A stretch of 64,000 nucleotides of DNA from Sisyra terminalis (taxonomy: Eukaryota > Arthropoda > Insecta > Neuroptera > Sisyridae): positions 25,668,001 to 25,732,000 of the forward strand of contig OY292278.1 of NCBI GenBank assembly GCA_958496175.1, read 5' to 3'. Below the pieces are notes generated by a model. The model was not told the DNA's origin, ran no database searches, and worked only from the letters and a program-made list of their open reading frames with translations. Made by a program: the position numbers and the translations under genes. Shown here piece after piece: positions 33,989 to 46,600 of the stretch (position 1 is the stretch's first letter; every line of letters starts with the position of its first letter).

Positions 33989-36900
33989 TCAATCCTTTAA
34001 AAATCGCCTTTTTTATATTAATATAAATTGTTTTTCATTCTTTTCGTATTTTCCTGATTCTTTATTTACGAGTTCCTTATAAGTAGACAGACATAAAAAG
34101 CTATTTGAAAAAAATAAATAAGCTTATTTCCTGGCAGTCATTTAAAAATGGCGGTTGGTCAAATTTTTGTAAGGCTCTAGAAAGAAAAGGAGTGTATTCC
34201 GAAGACAGACTAAAACTTATACGATAGATTGTTAAAATGGTATTCAACACAAAAATCAAATATCATTTGTGAGCCTCTATTCCTTTATACAATTTTATTG
34301 TCTTAAAAAGTAACAATTTTATTTTATTTTTTATTTGCAAAAAAAAATATTGATTTTCTTTCATAGTAGGAAAATTAAAAGTATGTATAAAATTTATGTT
34401 TAAATGAATAACGTTATTTGCATACAATTTTTGCATACAACGTTATTTTATGCTGCAATGCGCAATAAATGAATCTACAAAAAAGTAAATTACTAGGAAA
34501 TTTAAAGTTTTACAAAAAATCTGTCATAATTTTTTGAGAAATTTACTTTATCAAAAATCGTTGAAACTTAAGTCGCTACATTATCTAGAATAAGTGGTAT
34601 AATTATGGTGTTAGAAAAATTTTAAAACTATAAAAACTGTTGTTTTTTTTAGTAGTATATTATATATACGAAACATTAAATATTAAATGGCAACATTAAT
34701 ACATTTAAGCATTTTTTTTACAATTTCGGTACTGTAAAATTACAACTAAAGTTTGCATAACTTTTGAAAAATTGAACCCATGAAAACACAGTTATATACC
34801 TTTTTTGTATAGTGTTTGATTTTTATACAAATTTGTAGATTTTATGTATGATAAATCATAAAAGAAGTGAAAAATAATTTTTTATATTATACAAAAGGCA
34901 AAAATTTGAATTTTTGCTTTAGTATATTTTATGAGTTATTATAATTATCGTTCATAATATAAAAGTTTGAAATATTTCGTTATAATATAATTAATTAAAA
35001 ATCAATACAAAAAGCATACCAAATTTATTATTGTTTAATTTATGTTATATAGTTTATAAAATTAAACAATAAACATACATTTTGAACTAAAATTCAAGCA
35101 TAATGTTTTAAAACGTATTACCCCAAGTACATATTTTGATTGCCAAGCACCTTCATCAATAGTCATCAGGAATAGTATTGGATCTATTCATAACTGCTAT
35201 GTGATGAGCCCGATATTAATTGATATCAGGAACAAAATTGGAAATCATAGTTCATTCGTTATTTTTTTATTTTGTGAAAGAATATATAAAACAAAAAGAC
35301 TAATCATTAAAAAATATTTTTTTTTTTTTGAAAAAAATAAACTGTATTTTGCATTATTAATTAATAACGTTAGACGATATTAACATTAAACTTATATTTT
35401 TGGAGCAAAATAACGAAGCAGTACTAAAGAAATACAGTTTTTACTCCATTTGGGAGAGTTTTAGGTAGAGGAGCTTTTTGGAATACCTACTCTTTATTTC
35501 TTCTTTCTCGATCACATTTTGTTAATAATTTCAAATTTTTATTTTGATTAGGGGTCCTCTAGTTATATGCCTAATAGTTGATAATATAACTTGATAATTC
35601 TAAACTACCATAAGTATTGCGAAAAACATGATATTTACTATAATCTGTAACTAGTTTTAAAAAATCTGAACAGTTAGAAGGGTTGCAATAAAAAAAGAAA
35701 AATTAATATTTGAGAACAACTCAAATTAAATTAATCAATGTTTATGGATTATGGAACTCAGTTCATGTAACAATTTTTAATTCCTGACTATGGGTATTTA
35801 ACTAGATAGGCCTACAAAGACTCTCCAATTAAAATATCTTAACAAGAAAATGGACTAAAAATATCATTTACTAGTACCTATGTTGAACCTTAACTTTAAT
35901 TTTAACCATTTTAGTAATTATAAATCAAACATTTCACGTACGAAAAGCAATATTAACACATCAAATAATCTTAAATCATTACATTAAAATTTAATAGAAA
36001 ATATTAGTGGTTACATTTTTAATAGGCATTAGTGAATATCCAGTACGAATAATATTATTCGATTTAATTCAACTTTTATTATGCTTATGCAATTAGTGTT
36101 ACATACTCATAGCACTGAAAGCCTATACTTCAAATATGAATTCTTGATTCACTACTTTATTTCTTTTCAATATAACTTTCCAACACAAAATATACCCAAG
36201 GCAATTTGCTTTACTTAAAATATGTTCAAAATATTATTAAAATTTTTATCAGATACATATTTATAATAAAACAAATAATATTGATTTATACCAAATTATT
36301 TGAAATACGCTCACGAAAAAGCTTGTCTGAAGTGTGGATAAATACATTCTTTTTGTTATTTAATTTTTAAAGAATAAAATATGTAAGTGTCAAAGAAATT
36401 TGTATTAGTTTAATAAGGTATAACAATGTTACTTTTGATTTTAAGAAAAAAAAATATGGGAATCTGTAATTTTGTTATCTATCTATTCTTATTTGCAGCC
36501 GTACTGTAATTACGTTTAATTTCGTTTTATAAATTCAATTCAATTTATCTCCCAAAGAAAATCTTAAAGAAAAATTTAACAAAGCAAAAATTCAACAACA
36601 GAAATTCTGTTACACTTATGTACGTTTTAAAATTCATTTTTTTCAGCTTTGCTGTATTTCTATTCATAAACACAACCACTTAACAAACCCATAAAAATTA
36701 ATAAACAAGAGGTGAATAACTGCACCATTTCCTCGTAATGCAATTTAACTGATAATTCGGAACGAAAATATTTTCACTCCAATTATAACTTTATTGGTCT
36801 AACGGGAACTGTTTAGTTCATCTCACGTCCACAATATTACCGTAATTATTCTAACACAATCTCAACAATATAAACCTAAACATCCAACGCACGTTTAGAG

Positions 36901-37534
36901 AAATTAAGCTTAGATACTCAATTTTATGGTTGAAAATTCAAGACCATCACATATAGGACTGTTTTAAAATATTTGATATTTATGACTTACAATGATATCA
37001 AAAAATCAGAATAGATGCGGGCCAATTAATTTCTACAAAAAAATATTTAAGCTACCAAATCTTAAAAATATTTGTTCAGTTTTTATTTTGAACAAAAACT
37101 AAACTAAAATTTTTAACGAACTGTTGAAGGAAAGACCTAAGTGCACAAATTTTGTTGATTTATGCAAAGAAGCTTCTGTAAATATACACTCATTTCAATA
37201 AATTCGGTACTGATAAAACGTAAAATAGATGGGACCAAGCAAAAGTTTCTTTTGTAACTAATGACCAACCTAAAATTTACTATTATAAGACCTGAAAGCT
37301 GCATTAGTGGAGTAGGCTTTTTAATACAATAGATACTTAAAAATTTAAGTATTGTAGATTACATTAATATGTACAGTTATAAGTGTAGATTGCAGCTTAT
37401 TACAGGATTAAATCCAGATCAGTTACTGACATAAAGACTAATTGAAAAAATTTCACAACCACAGTATTAATAAGCTATAGTTGTGATTGTTTCTTTTTTT
37501 TCTAAATATCACCTAAGTTTAGTTGTCTTTGTTT
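33989..37534. other. Very AT-rich stretch
   Basis: Holds repeat K copy 2 near 35.1 kb; otherwise no coding signal, inverted repeat or tandem array that I can support. Confidence 0.45.
34990..35207 (-). repeat. Dispersed repeat K, copy 2
   Basis: On the minus strand: CATCACATAGCAGTTA near 35205, then CTGATGACTATTGATGAAGG, GCTTGGCAATCAAAATATG, and a downstream block (TTCAAAATGT..., ACATAAATTAAACAATA) that matches copy 1. Ends near GGTAT. Confidence 0.5.
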
Positions 37535-38067
37535 AGTTTTAGTTTTAAAGCCGTCTTTTTTAACACTATAGAAAAAAATTATAATTTTCGAATGTTTCTG
37601 AGTAAAGGAGTTTAATGAAGGCGACCAGTAGACTGCAGCTTACTCTAATTAGTCTGTAAATTCAATTCTGGTTTCATATTTTCTGAGAAATTCCATTTGG
37701 ATTTTCCATCAACATGTGAGTTAATACACCAAACCTTTTATTCCATTCTATGACCAAGATATTGACTAACATATTAGCTTATGTGTAGTTAGATCTTCTG
37801 AGTATAGTTTAGTTTTCTATACTCAGAAGATCTAAGTCAATATCTTGGTCATAGAATGGAATAAAAGGTTTGGTGTATTAACTCACATGTTGATGGAAAA
37901 TCCAAATGGAATTTCTCAGAAAATATGAAACCAGAATTGAATTTACAGACTAATTAGAGTAAGCTGCAGTCTACTGGTCGCCTTCATTAAACTCCTTTAC
38001 TCAGAAACATTCGAAAATTATAAATTTTTTCTATCGTGTTAAAAAAGACGGCTTTAAAACTAAAACT
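37535..38067. repeat. Long palindrome, 251-273-base arms
   Basis: The left arm 37535-37807 and right arm 37817-38067 are nearly identical inverted copies around a 9-base spacer. The left arm carries 22 extra bases near 37766-37787, which contain a small hairpin of their own (ACATA...TATGT). Outer ends are AGTTTTAGTTTTAAAG / CTTTAAAACTAAAACT. No clear target duplication and no gene. Confidence 0.85.
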
Positions 38068-38439
38068 TTTAAAAGCTATTGAAGATGTTTTTTTCAATAT
38101 TTTTAATATTTGGTTAATACAGAAGTGAATGATATGAAAACCAGCAAGGGTATATACTTAAGACTGGTACAATCTGAAAACGTCCCATTTCCTACTTTAT
38201 ATTTAAGTCAAACCGTGAATAAATCGATCAATTTATTATAGTCGATTCATTATCAATTAATTCATTATTGCAAAATGCATTATGGCAGATTTATTACAAT
38301 TAAAAACAAGATAGAGTTTGAGAGAATTGAATTAATAATAAAGAAGAAAAAGATACATTGCCAGATTGTATCAATCTCGTTGATATGTGTAAATGGGTAA
38401 CTCTCACGAAATATCGAAATTATCGAAATTTTTTTCCCT

Positions 38440-39420
38440 CAAAAGAACATTACTTGGGCTAATGGTTGACTATAATTTTTGAACCATATGAATATCTCTA
38501 TTAAATAATAAATAAATGGTACCCTAAAAATCATTTCCTCACTATGTCCCAAGCTCAAGATTAGCACATTTTTGAACTTTTAAATCAAAAATTTTTCAAA
38601 AAAATTGTTTGTGAATTTGACTAATCGATTAAAAACACAATAGATTTTCAAAAATCACGTTTTCAAGTATATTTTTTATATGTGTCCCATAAAAAAAAAA
38701 CATTCCCTCACATCTTTACTAACAGTCGATATATGAGTGCATCTGTAACCATTCATGACAGTTTTCATCGATTTTTGATTGTTGGCAATACTATCAATTA
38801 TTTCACATATTTAAACCACCTTACACGTGTTCGAGTATTCGAGTAGCCCAAAAAATAAAATAATATAAAATTATTTCAATATTACATTTCAGTCGTTATT
38901 CCCTCACATTGAAAAAAAAATAGAGGTATTTACTATATCTTAATAATAATTGTATAGTAAAGAAGGCTGTCAGGAACAGTAAACACAAAAATTCTGATAT
39001 AGCAAAAGTTTTTCTACCATGATTTTTTAAGTTATAGTTCAATTCGTCATTCCCTCATTTCAAATTGAACCGAGGCATTGGCAATATTTGAAGTACAGGC
39101 TTTTAAACTAGTCAAACTTGACAATATTATATTTCTTTGCTTATTTAATCCCTAAATTCACCGTTTTTCTTGTTTAAATATGTGGACATCATTCATATTG
39201 ACTTTAGTGAAAATTATTGCTGTAAGTACAATACAGAGATAGAAGTAGTAAATTTCGATAGGGCAAGACAACAAATAACACTTTACACAGAATTATTATA
39301 TTTACGTAACAATACTGTTAGGGTCCAAACTTTTTGTTCCCTATTAAACAAAAATAGACACGATTCAATAACGGTATGACCGGTATGGCTTATAAAAATC
39401 ATTTCCTCACTTTCAAAATT
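38440..39420 (+). repeat. Loose array of ATTCCCTCACATT-like motifs
   Basis: ATTTCCTCACT (38533), CATTCCCTCACAT (38700), TATTCCCTCACAT (38894), CATTCCCTCATTTC (39050), CATTTCCTCACTTTC (39400), with TTTCCCTCAAAA at 38444. Spacing is irregular, roughly 90 to 350 bases, and the sequence between units is not obviously related. Confidence 0.45.
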
Positions 39421-41725
39421 ATAAATCATCCTTATAATTCGTCTAAAATATTTTTTTTCTAGTAAGTTTTAAGCCTTCCATTGATTCGAGTTAATTTCAT
39501 ATGATGATTTTTTGTCCGTTTTGTCGCATGATTATTGTTTTTTAGCATTCACTCCTTAATCAACCTAACTAATAATAAAGCTAATAAAACAACAGCTTCA
39601 AAAGCTTGAAAATTTAAAGTTGTCATGTCGGAATTTTCAACAGAGCATTAGAATTGCAAATTCAATAAAGTTGAAAACATCATTACACCAACGTTAGCAG
39701 TAAAGATTGTACGCTTTTTTGTTGGATAATTCTTTTATCAATCCTGGCCCCCAGAACTGATATAGTTTATAGACTCCCACAGTACTGAATCCAGCCCTCG
39801 ATTAAAGGGTGTTGAAGAGAGTTACGAAGTATAGATAACAGAAAACCGATCGAGATAGAGAATTCGTTAGTTCTCGCGTCCTCAACAAAGTTTGGAAAAA
39901 TCTTGGTTTTTATGTGGAGCACATCTTTTGCTTTGATACTCTTATACTGTAAGCTTATAGACGGTATTAGTCGCTATGCTCTTAAAAAAGTATATAACTA
40001 AATACTTTGATTGATTTGTGTCGATCAAATTAAAACAAACGTTTTTATTAGGGACCTATTCTATATTGGTTTTGGCAACCAATAGCTATGAGACAATAGG
40101 AGCCATATGACGGCATATAGGCTATTGAGCTTTGAGACTAAGGTAGCCCTAAAAATACAAAAAAATGAAAATTGGATTTGAAGAGTTAAAAGCTCATTTA
40201 TAATGACTTTTTTGATGGAAGTTTTTGTTTAATTTTACTGTTACAGATGAAGGAAATTCTTTGGTAGGTTGTTGCACTATTGAGCTCTTATTTTTATCAA
40301 ACAAACACAGCTGTCGAAATTGTGTCAGTGTTACAACGCGAATGCACTTTATTGCATTAGAATGCAATATTGTGCACCGTTAGAAAAGACGTACATTTAC
40401 GATTAGACTGACGGACTTCTATTTCTGAAAATGACATCTTTCCACAAAGTCATTGCCCTCGACTCTATGTACCTCATTCAATACAATTTTCCCTCAACTT
40501 CCGCGATCTAAAGAAAACAAACTCAACCAATTTGCCGTCTCTCAGAAGAGTACTAATTGTTAGGTGATTTAATTTGAAAAAAATGAGACTAAAAGCTTCG
40601 AATTTTCAATCGAAATCAATTGTCGAAGCTGAGTTGGGCTTCATGGAAATTATTAAGTAGCTTTTCGGTTGGGTTTGGAAATTAATTAGAGTGGGAAAGT
40701 TGTCTTTTCCGCAAGTCGGAGAAGAGACAATGTCGGCCATTTTGTTATTCTAACGCAGGTACATTAGCCTAACCTCATTTTTTTCTTGTTACGGTTCTTT
40801 CGATTTCAGTGTCATCACTAGTAGTCTGAGTTCAATAGCCGAATAACGTTCAGTTTATTACAAACAGAAATTTTTTCTTTCCATCTTCTTTTCTTTTCAA
40901 TTGTGAATGAAAGTTTCGCTTCGTTCATTGTAAATTGGTTTCAAACGGAAAATAATTCCGTTTCGTTTTGCGCGTGCTAGCCTAGGAGTTTGAGGTAAGG
41001 TCAGAACACGGTGCCCATCTTCAGGGAACATTTTCCATGCCCTCCGGCCGGATAATCCACTGTTACATTCCTCCAATCTCTATAATAAGTACTTATATCC
41101 TTCCTCAAATAAAAAATAATCCAGGTTTTGAAGATTAAAATCACTATTTTCCTAATAAAGTATCTTCAGATCTCAATAATGAAAAGTAACAATAATGTGG
41201 TAATGGTTGTGGTTGGAGTCAATTACCACCTAACTGTCGAATTCATGGCCGCAACAAAACGGTTATTTTAAACATAAAATAGTTAAACTATAGGTAGATC
41301 TCTATAAAATAAAGTTCATCTGCATTTAAAAAAAGTATGTTCAACAGATAATTTATAAGATTGAGTTTTATGAAGACATTCTCTTTCGAATAACAGTTAT
41401 ATTTGAGTGCACTTAATGCTTATATCATAAAACACCTCAAAATATTAAAGATATAAATTTAAACCTCATAAATTAAAATTCTTCTCAAATATTTTTCTTT
41501 CCATTAGTTTTCCTTATTTTAATAAAATAAATTCATACAAATATATATGCATTCTTAAAAGTTTTATTGGAAATGTTTATTTCTAGAATTGTCGCTCATG
41601 GAGCTCAAAAAGTTGTTTAAAACCATTTTAAGAAACAATGGAAAAATAAGAGAATCTAAGTTTAAAGATAAGAAGATACATTTCTGAAAACCAATATATG
41701 AATGTACGGAGTTCAACTTGTTACT
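39421..41725. other. Stretch without a recognised gene
   Basis: Around 40400-41060 GC content rises and the sequence is less repetitive, which could be a regulatory region. No open frame or transcript signal is convincing. Confidence 0.4.
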
Positions 41726-42830
41726 CCTGTTAAAAAAGATTTAAAGTTTTTAAATACCTTTAATAACTTTTTTTGAACAATTTTAACAATAGGTTGCATT
41801 CTACCAAGGTTGATAGAGAAATAAGTGATAAGAAAACAAGGTTTATAAAATACACAGGTGGCCTTATGCGCACGTGACGTACCCAGAAGAAATTCGTATA
41901 TATCTTCAGACTGATTCAAATTTCAAAATTCTTTGTATGACGTCATTTTTTTTTCTAATGGGGCAACCTGTGTAATTTATAAACCTTGATAAGAGAGCTG
42001 ATATATATGAAACAAAAAAAGACAAAGACATAAATATGGCCGGTGTTCAGCCATGCTACAAAACGCTACGCATCAGTTGCATATTTCTTACCATTGATTT
42101 CTATACGTTTCCACATATTCTATTCTATTTAATAGTGTAAATTTAAGTCTTTTATTTCGCTACAAAATCAAAAAGACAACCTCATAAATGTATTTTTAAA
42201 TAATAACGTAATTAAGTATCAAATAATTTCAATGCAGCTAAGAGTTGAAAATATGTACTAATATTTTTTTAGATTTAAAAATATATTTCAATTGAATTAG
42301 TATTTTGCTGCGTTTAATGAGACAGCTGATCTTACAACTCCTCTTTCAAATAGATTCTGTTATGATTTTTTCAAACCTCACTAAGTGGCGATAACAATTT
42401 CGAAGCATCAATTTATTTAAGTTTTGATAAACGCCTTTTATTTACTTCGAATAACTTCGATAATCTTTGGAATTAAATTATTTGAAAATATTTTTTATAG
42501 TTTATGTGACAAAAATAGTACATTTAGTGAATTTTCAATATATGAAAATGATGCTAATTGAATTTGTATTTTACCGCGATTAATGATTTCATCCAGGTTC
42601 ACCTTCAAATAAGCAAATCGACAACTCTTGATAAAGTATTTTTATCTGTATTTCATGATTTGTAAGCGTACAAGAAATACTATGGTTGCATTTCCGCCAT
42701 TTTTAAGTGGTAGTGAGAATACGTTTAAAGGTTATTATTTTTTCAAAAACACATAAGAAGTTGTTTAAAGTTTTTAGAGGAATTTTAAATGTTATTTTTA
42801 AAATTCCTCTTTTGGACCTCTTTTGTTTAA
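41726..42830 (+). mobile_element. Repeat element L, copy upstream of ORC3
   Basis: Starts CCTGTTAAAAAAG and contains AACAATAGGTTGCATTCTA, GACAAAGACATAAATATGGC, CGCTACGCATCAGTTG, ATGCTAATTGAATTTGTATT and GGTTGCATTTCCGCCATTTT. All of these appear in reverse complement and in the same order in the element at 52483-53138. The right end is uncertain. No coding capacity seen. Confidence 0.65.
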
Positions 42831-43439
42831 AACACGTTGTGAAACTTGTCAAAAATCTATAGGTACTGAAACTGGTGAAAAATTTTCTTGGGTACTTCTT
42901 AACCGATTTTGTTGGAAAATGGTACTTTTGTTAAATTTAATGACAACTAAGCGAACTAAGCGTTCAATAATCGCGGAAAGTACCTAAAACTAATAAATCC
43001 GAAAATATATTTTTTATAGGCGAATAATAGACCGTATCCGAAAGGTATATGGATCAAAAATTTAAAAATAAGTTAAAATAAGTGGATAGTTATGCACTAT
43101 AATAGCATATTCTTTTTATAAATTTTATAATACTTGTTTTAAAATGATTCCGAGACTTGTGGACTCAACAATGTTACAGGTTTTTAACAGTATTTCAATA
43201 TTTTGAAATTTTTCATTCCGAAACATTGACTTAAAAATAAATTGACATATTTATTTTTTGAAAAACTTCTTTACTTCGCAGATTCCTAAATTTAATGCTG
43301 GAAATTATTACGAATGTAGACTAAATTGGAATCATTGGAATTTACAATAGTAAAAGCGATTTTTTGTGTTTTGCCATCTCTTGGAGGAATGATAAACTTC
43401 TAGCAAATAGTTGTACAGTTTAAATCGTTTAAATGTTTT

Positions 43440-43642
43440 AAAATGTAGAACACAATAAAGTGCTGCCACCAAGCATCTTAAACCAAGCACTACTAAAAAG
43501 TTTTCCCTCCAAAATTAAACTTGTGTCAAAGTAATGTGTCAAATGTATGAATGTATGAATGTATGATATTTTTATTTTTTTAATTTTTTTAATTAAATCT
43601 ATTTAAGTTTTTAATATAATATTACAATTAAGTTTTACAATT
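43440..43642 (+). promoter_or_regulatory. Presumed ORC3 promoter and 5' leader
   Basis: About 200 bases upstream of the ORC3 start, limited by inference only. They hold a triple tandem of AATGTATG (43542-43565) and T/A-rich tracts. No TATA box with a matching initiator stands out. Perfect TATCGATA (DREF-type) sites occur at 44558 and 45360, but inside intron 4 rather than here. Confidence 0.3.
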
Positions 43643-43669
43643 ATGGATTCTACAACTTCAGTCTCAAAG
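43643..43669 (+). CDS. ORC3: ORC3 coding exon 1
   Basis: Encodes MDSTTSVSK, residues 1-9. The ATG at 43643 is followed after nine codons by donor AAG|GTTTAT. The SK at its end joins GVFLFKNG of exon 2 and recreates the conserved ORC3 N-terminal block, which supports this very short exon. Too short for an ORF scan. Confidence 0.85.
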
Positions 43670-46600
43670 GTTTATTCATATACTTTAACAGTAAAAAATC
43701 CTTGAATTAAAGCATAAAAAAATAATCATTTTAGGGAGTATTTTTGTTCAAAAATGGATTTAAATTGGAGAAAAAGTCAAAAAAATCTAAAAAGAAACCT
43801 GAAAACGCTTCCCCAGTTCTTTTCAGTGATGCATTATGGTACAAATCGTTCAAAAATTCATGGTCGACGATCAATCAACAAATTCAAGTAAGACTCATTC
43901 TGAATTTGTGAACAATTTTTATTAATGAAATGCAAATTTTTAGACTCTAAATCAGGAAATGTACGCAACTGTGCTCCAAAATTTGGTCAGCTATGTTAAA
44001 AGTCCATACAGTTCCGATAATTTAGATGGAATTACGACAGCTGCTCTTTTAACCGGAATAAATTTGCCAGATCATGGTGAACTTTTTAAAAATTTAAAAC
44101 TTAAGATACTTGATGAAGTGACACCCCATGTTGTTGTAATGCCATCAGAAAAATGCTCCAACTTGAAATCTCTGATTCAAAATTTGGTTCACGATACGAT
44201 TAATAAAAACACTGATGAAGAAGTGGTAAATCATTTGCATGGTGATATTTTTTTTTGTTTTTATTAATTTATTTTTATACAACTTTTCAGTTTTCTGATT
44301 CTGAGGAAGAAAATGAAATTGGAGTTAAAAAAAGCATTTGTACATTTGCTACTTTAGAAGCATGGTACAACGAAACATATCCGTGGACTTTGGTGGATTC
44401 GCCTCGGAAATCGCCACGAAAAAAGCGACGATTCAAACGAAACCGAAAAAACATCGTTGTCATTTTTCCAGACTTTGAAAGTTTAAATCTTTCAGTTTTA
44501 CAAGATTTCATTTTAATCGTTAAGTTAGTAACTTGTTCTTTTAATATATCATTTTTTTATCGATAAGTAAAAACAAGAAGGCACTATTACAAGCAAATAT
44601 GCTGAAACCATGTTATAGTTCATTGAATTATAGACATAACTATGCAATGCTTTGGTAATTTTTAAAACTTTGTAATGCTTGTTGTAGCTTGTTGTTATCC
44701 GTATCAGGTGTCTTGATTCCTTGATAAAATATCCCCGCGAAAATATCACTATGACAAAATATCCCCTGCAATTAATTCTGCGATAATTAATTACTATTTT
44801 TTTTTTGTATTCTGATTGCTTCCTGAAAAAATACAACTAAATGCAATCGTTTCTTTCTCTATTAATTGTTTTCCTTCTTCTTTTATTTTTTATTTCTAAA
44901 AATTTTCTAAAATGAAAATAAATATATTTTTTTGATATATCGCTTAGCTTACGAGACATCGATACTTAAATTTTTAATAATGATTTTTTTTTCTCTGGAT
45001 ATTCAAAAAAAAAACAGATTATAGTTTACAACTAAAATACTATACACAAGATTCAGAAGCCAAAAACTGGCGGGGGCTGGAGCAAAGTCCCTCAATCTCA
45101 ATCAAATATATTCGAATTGCTTATATAATTATTATTTATTCGCGAATGAAATTAAAAACAAAATAGAAAATGCTACGTTGTCAGATATTGATGTTGCTGA
45201 AAAGGACTTTCATCAGGCCTCGCACCTGAATCCTTTTTTTTATAGTTTCTTTAGTACAAAAAAAAAATGGAGGCGAAGATGTAAGCAATTCCTTTTTTTT
45301 TGCAAATCTCTAGAAATCCGTCTAAGAAAGTAAAAAAAAAAACATTTTTCAATCTAAAGTATCGATATTTTGTAACCTAAGGAAGATATTAAAAAAATAA
45401 TTCTTACTTTTCCCTTTATTTTATTGATATCTATAGGAATCCGTTTTCAAATCATGGCACCTGAAGAACCGAATTCTTGCCAAAAAATCCGTTGTTAAGA
45501 TATTTTGTCAGTTTTTTTTCCCTTAGGGATATTTTGTCGAGAAATCAAACATCATGGAACCATAATATTTTTTTGAAAATTAGAAAATATTATACGTTTT
45601 TGCTGGTTGGTCAAATGTAGGCAAGTTCAGCGATTTCAAAAAATAAGTCTTATGAGATTCTAAGATAATTAGGACATGACAGTAAATTTGAAATAACCAC
45701 AGCTATAGTTGCATGTTGTTTTAAAACTATGCATAATTAAATAAGATGTTTTAATTGATTAAAAAATCATTACTGTTCTCTAAAACAGGCAAAAAATATT
45801 TTAGTACAAATTTTGTGCAATTCTATTCATCTCCAGGGGACATTTAAAGTACGATTAAGATGAATTGTCACGTTAGTTGCGGAGAGTTTCAACACTACAT
45901 GATGGCCTCTGGCGAAGATTGTTTGGCAATCAAAATACGTGCCTAAAGCTATTTGTCAAGAAACATTTTTGGGCATTGGTTCAATATTTTTGTTCATATT
46001 TTGCTTTTAGTAATCATTTATCTATTGACATTTGCAGTACTCACAATATTTGAGTTCTGGTTTCTTACCTGTATTCGTAATTTTATAAACTAACTTCTTT
46101 TTTTTTTATTTCAGCTCATACTTGCAGTCACTTCCGATAGTTTTAGTCTTTGGTGTGGCGACATCAATCGACGCTCTCCATAAAAATCTTTCATACAAAA
46201 TTTCATCTAGATTAAATATTCAAATGTTTCATTCAAAGAAGTCTGTAACATATCTTAATGAAATTTTAGAAAAAATATTTTTAGTCGAAGACTCGAATTT
46301 TTTCCTAGACGGAAAATGTTTTACGCTTCTCACCGACGTTTTTCTCTTCTACGATTTTTCCGTGAGAGGTTTCATTCAAGGAATCAAAGTAAATTAAATA
46401 AAACTCCATTTATTTAAATTTAAATTCAAATTAATATTTTTATTTTATTTTACTAGTTTGCAATGTGTGATCATTTTTATCAAAATCCGGTGGCATCACT
46501 CTGTTGCAATCCTCAAGAAATCAGGATGACTTTAAATCAATTCTCGCACGAAGATTTTGAGGAAATTCGTCAATTGCCATCATTCAAAGTTCTTGCAGAG

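Noticed and set aside
44287..44511. Minus-strand frame opposite ORC3 exon 4
   Set aside because: Shadow of a real exon.
44558..44565. Perfect TATCGATA (DREF-type element) just inside ORC3 intron 4
   Set aside because: Such sites act near promoters of replication genes in flies, but this one is about 900 bases into the gene, a second occurs at 45360, and an AT-rich 8-mer is expected by chance.
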